This document shows, piece after piece, positions 44,844 to 46,327 of a stretch of DNA of 46,327 bases (its first letter is position 1; the number at the start of each line of letters is the position of its first letter). Source of the DNA: Bacteroidota bacterium (GTDB lineage: Bacteria; Bacteroidota; Ignavibacteria; UBA10030; UBA8401); the NCBI GenBank assembly GCA_021796275.1, contig JAJYOI010000015.1, positions 1 through 46,327 of the forward strand. The letters run 5' to 3'. The notes beneath the pieces are model-generated. The model was not told where the DNA came from, searched no databases, and saw nothing but the letters and a program-made list of their open reading frames with translations. A program made the position numbers and the translations under genes.

Positions 44844-44856
44844 TCAGCCATAGGCG
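44829..44856. repeat. Short TGATCA-centred palindrome, copy 3 (overlaps a gene end)
   Basis: GCCAAAGGCTGA followed by TCAGCCATAGGC, the same family as 34411 and 35058. It covers the last four codons and the TGA stop of the 321-residue gene. Confidence 0.65.
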
Positions 44857-44881
44857 GAAAGGAAACAAGCGCTGAAAAATA

Positions 44882-45340
44882 ATGGCACGCTACTTCCTCG
44901 ATACCGGAGTTATCCTTGGATATTTACGTTCAGCCCTGTATGCCGAAGTTATTGAAAAAACTTACTCGCCCTTTTCTCCGCCGAATATTGCAGCCATGTC
45001 CGTTGTTTCACGAGGCGAACTTGTGTCGTTAGCCTATCGCCACAAATGGGGAATGCCGAAACGAACCGCGCTGGAAGAATTGCTGAAAAAGATACCGCAG
45101 GTTGATATCAACAACGATGCTATTATTCAGATGTACGGCGAAGTAGAGGCTTTCAGTCAGGGTTATCATCCTGTCAAATCATTGCCAATGTCTGCTCGCA
45201 ATATGGGGAAAAATGATATTTGGATTGCTGCTACGGCGGTAGTTTCAAACGCAACACTAATTACTACTGACAAAGATTTCAACCATCTTGACAAGACATT
45301 TCTTCAGGTAATTTATATTGATTCCGCATTGAAACTATAA
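44882..45340 (+). CDS. PIN-domain ribonuclease toxin, VapC-like
   Basis: 152 residues. The PIN acidic residues are present: Asp7 (YFLDTGVILGYLR), a glutamate near 46 (SRGELVSLAYRHKWG), Asp near 112 (NDIWIAATAVV) and TTDKDFNHLD near 130-139. These are the usual VapC Mg-site positions. VapC enzymes cut tRNA or rRNA to stop growth until neutralised. No short VapB gene sits upstream; the nearest gene is the 321-residue protein. Alternatively the antitoxin has been lost. It has no visible ribosome site, only AAAATA before ATG 44882. Confidence 0.85.
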   Translation: MARYFLDTGVILGYLRSALYAEVIEKTYSPFSPPNIAAMSVVSRGELVSLAYRHKWGMPKRTALEELLKKIPQVDINNDAIIQMYGEVEAFSQGYHPVKSLPMSARNMGKNDIWIAATAVVSNATLITTDKDFNHLDKTFLQVIYIDSALKL

Positions 45341-45401
45341 GATGACGGGCGCTCATTTTCCTCTCGCTCCCAACATTCGCGTTACAGATTCTAAATTATC
45401 T

Positions 45402-45836
45402 TGTTCCTGCGTGGGGCACTCCTTGAAGCTCCTCAGGTTGTGTAAAAACCAACTCTTGAGTAAAGTCATTCTGATCCGCCGAAAGCGGAGAAGAATCCAG
45501 AAATTATTTTTTAACCAATTGTTGCAAATCGCCTAACCCCGGTACGCCTTGCGTACTGGGGTATCAATACGCACACTACCCATCGGACTTTAGTCCAAAG
45601 CATTTTGTGGTGAGATTCACTTCACCTCGTTCCTGCGTGGACACTCCATTGAAGCTCCTCAGGTTGTATAAAAACCAACTCTCGAGTAAAGTCATTCTGA
45701 TCCGCCGAAGGCGGAGAAGAATCCAGAAATTATTTTTTAACCAATTGTTGCAAATCGCCTAACCCCGGTACGCCTTGCGTACCGGGGAATCAATACGCAC
45801 ACTACCCATCGGACTTTAGTCCAAAGCATTTTGTGG
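45402..45836. repeat. Tandem direct repeat, two copies of a ~209-base unit (period 226)
   Basis: Copy 1 runs about 45402-45610 and copy 2 about 45628-45836, offset by 226 bases, with a few differences. Each contains TTCCTGCGTGG, GAAGCTCCTCAGG, a GTCATTCTGATCCGCCG hairpin, a CCCGGTACGCC/GGCGTACCGGG-type palindrome and GGACTTTAGTCC. A short open frame from 45342 runs through copy 1 but is a by-product. No gene is supported after 45340. Confidence 0.85.
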
Positions 45837-45901
45837 CTAAAGCCTGGAACAGATGGAAGGTTTCGGTACCCCGACATCAATGTCGGGGTTAAGTGAATAA
45901 T

Positions 45902-46327
45902 TAGTTCTCGCTGAAAAAAGCGTAGCGCGAGATTCCATCTCGCGCGCGATTTGGAAAATCGCTCTACATTTTACAGCGACAACCATTTATCAGGACAAAA
46001 AGTGCTGAATTTTTTTTTGAACGAGAGCGAAATAGATGGAAGAGCGTCATTCCCGTCCCGATAAAGTCGGGAGGAATCCAAGTATGGATGGTACGCTAAA
46101 GCGTACCATGAAATAGTTCTCGCAGAAAAAAGTGTAGCGCGAGATTCCATCTCGCGCGCGATTTGGAAAATCGCTCTACATTTTACAGCGATAACCATTT
46201 ATCAGGACAAAAAGTGCTGAATTTTTTTTTGAACGAGAGCGAAATAGATGGAAGAGCGTCATTCCCGTCCCGATAAAGTCGGGAGGAACTCAAGTATGGA
46301 TGGTACGCTAAAGCGTACCATGACGAA
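45902..46327. repeat. Tandem direct repeat, two copies of a ~212-base unit
   Basis: Copy 1 is about 45902-46113, copy 2 begins at 46114 and reaches the window end; offset 212. Each has GCGCGAGATTCCATCTCGCG, an ATTTGGAAAAT hairpin, a CCCGTCCCGATAAAGTCGGG stem in the GTCATTCCCG frame, and GGTACGCTAAAGCGTACC. The two copies are nearly identical, so duplication was recent. The core GCGAGATTCCATCTCGC also occurs in the element at 17574. Confidence 0.85.

Noticed and set aside
45342-45536. A short open frame after the VapC-like gene
   Set aside because: It runs through the first tandem repeat unit and its codons come from palindromes.
45402-46327. CRISPR array
   Set aside because: Repeats are >200 bases and directly tandem, with no short repeats and unique spacers, and there are no cas genes nearby.

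Overview
The window (about 46.3 kb) looks like a contig from a member of the Bacteroidota/Chlorobiota/Ignavibacteriota group, with Ignavibacteria-like environmental lineages as my best guess. Four things point there. (1) Five clear promoters share the Bacteroidota-type layout: a TTG element, exactly 20 bases, then TAnnTTTG or a close variant. (2) Good Shine-Dalgarno sequences precede several genes, which is less usual in classical Bacteroidia. (3) The housekeeping gene order and families fit (thrS-infC-rpmI-rplT-pheST-zapA-rny, an Fe-S type PurF, an endonuclease-type MutL). (4) Many intergenic regions hold short composite palindromes. No rRNA or tRNA gene was seen. No exact taxon can be given from sequence reading alone. 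All genes called are on the + strand.

Layout. 2-5288: an envelope gene cluster with a 5'-truncated caspase-like protease, a DUF2135-like secreted protein, a FlgT_N/DUF4384-like protein, an LpoB/FlgO-like lipoprotein, a COG3014-like protein and an LPP20/FlgP-like protein. 5289-6377: gene-free, with a composite hairpin repeat, a promoter and an attenuator-like terminator ahead of thrS. 6378-17510: a translation/cell-division/RNA-decay block: thrS, infC (AUU start), rpmI, rplT, pheS, pheT, a coiled-coil protein, zapA, a probable 6S RNA, rny, coaE and a class III aminotransferase. 17511-18500: a palindromic element, a consensus promoter, a small outer-membrane protein and a strong terminator. 18528-28604: a tight eight-gene run, nadB-purF-pgsA-ftsY-epimerase-mutL-acyl-CoA mutase-UbiA. 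28605-34155: msrPQ and a 1186-residue outer-membrane protein.

34156-46327 is an accessory, repeat-rich region. Its core is a type III restriction-modification locus (mod 35463-37736, res 40669-43344). Four genes lie between mod and res in the same orientation: a small unknown protein, a DUF1828/DUF1829 protein, an XRE-ImmA/IrrE metallopeptidase, and a DUF4411 PIN-like protein. The spacing suggests one operon coupling restriction to a toxin-antitoxin-like or protease-relieved module. The best candidate for an under-described system is this composite island. It is followed by a second PIN-toxin gene with an atypically large (321-residue) partner. Both units are bordered by dispersed palindromic repeats, and the window ends in two ~220-bp tandem duplications built from these repeats.

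Other notable points are the 68-bp infC/rpmI overlap, the AT-rich central block of mod (likely a swapped specificity region), a duplicated promoter cassette upstream of 34639 and of mod, and stop codons supplied by repeat elements.
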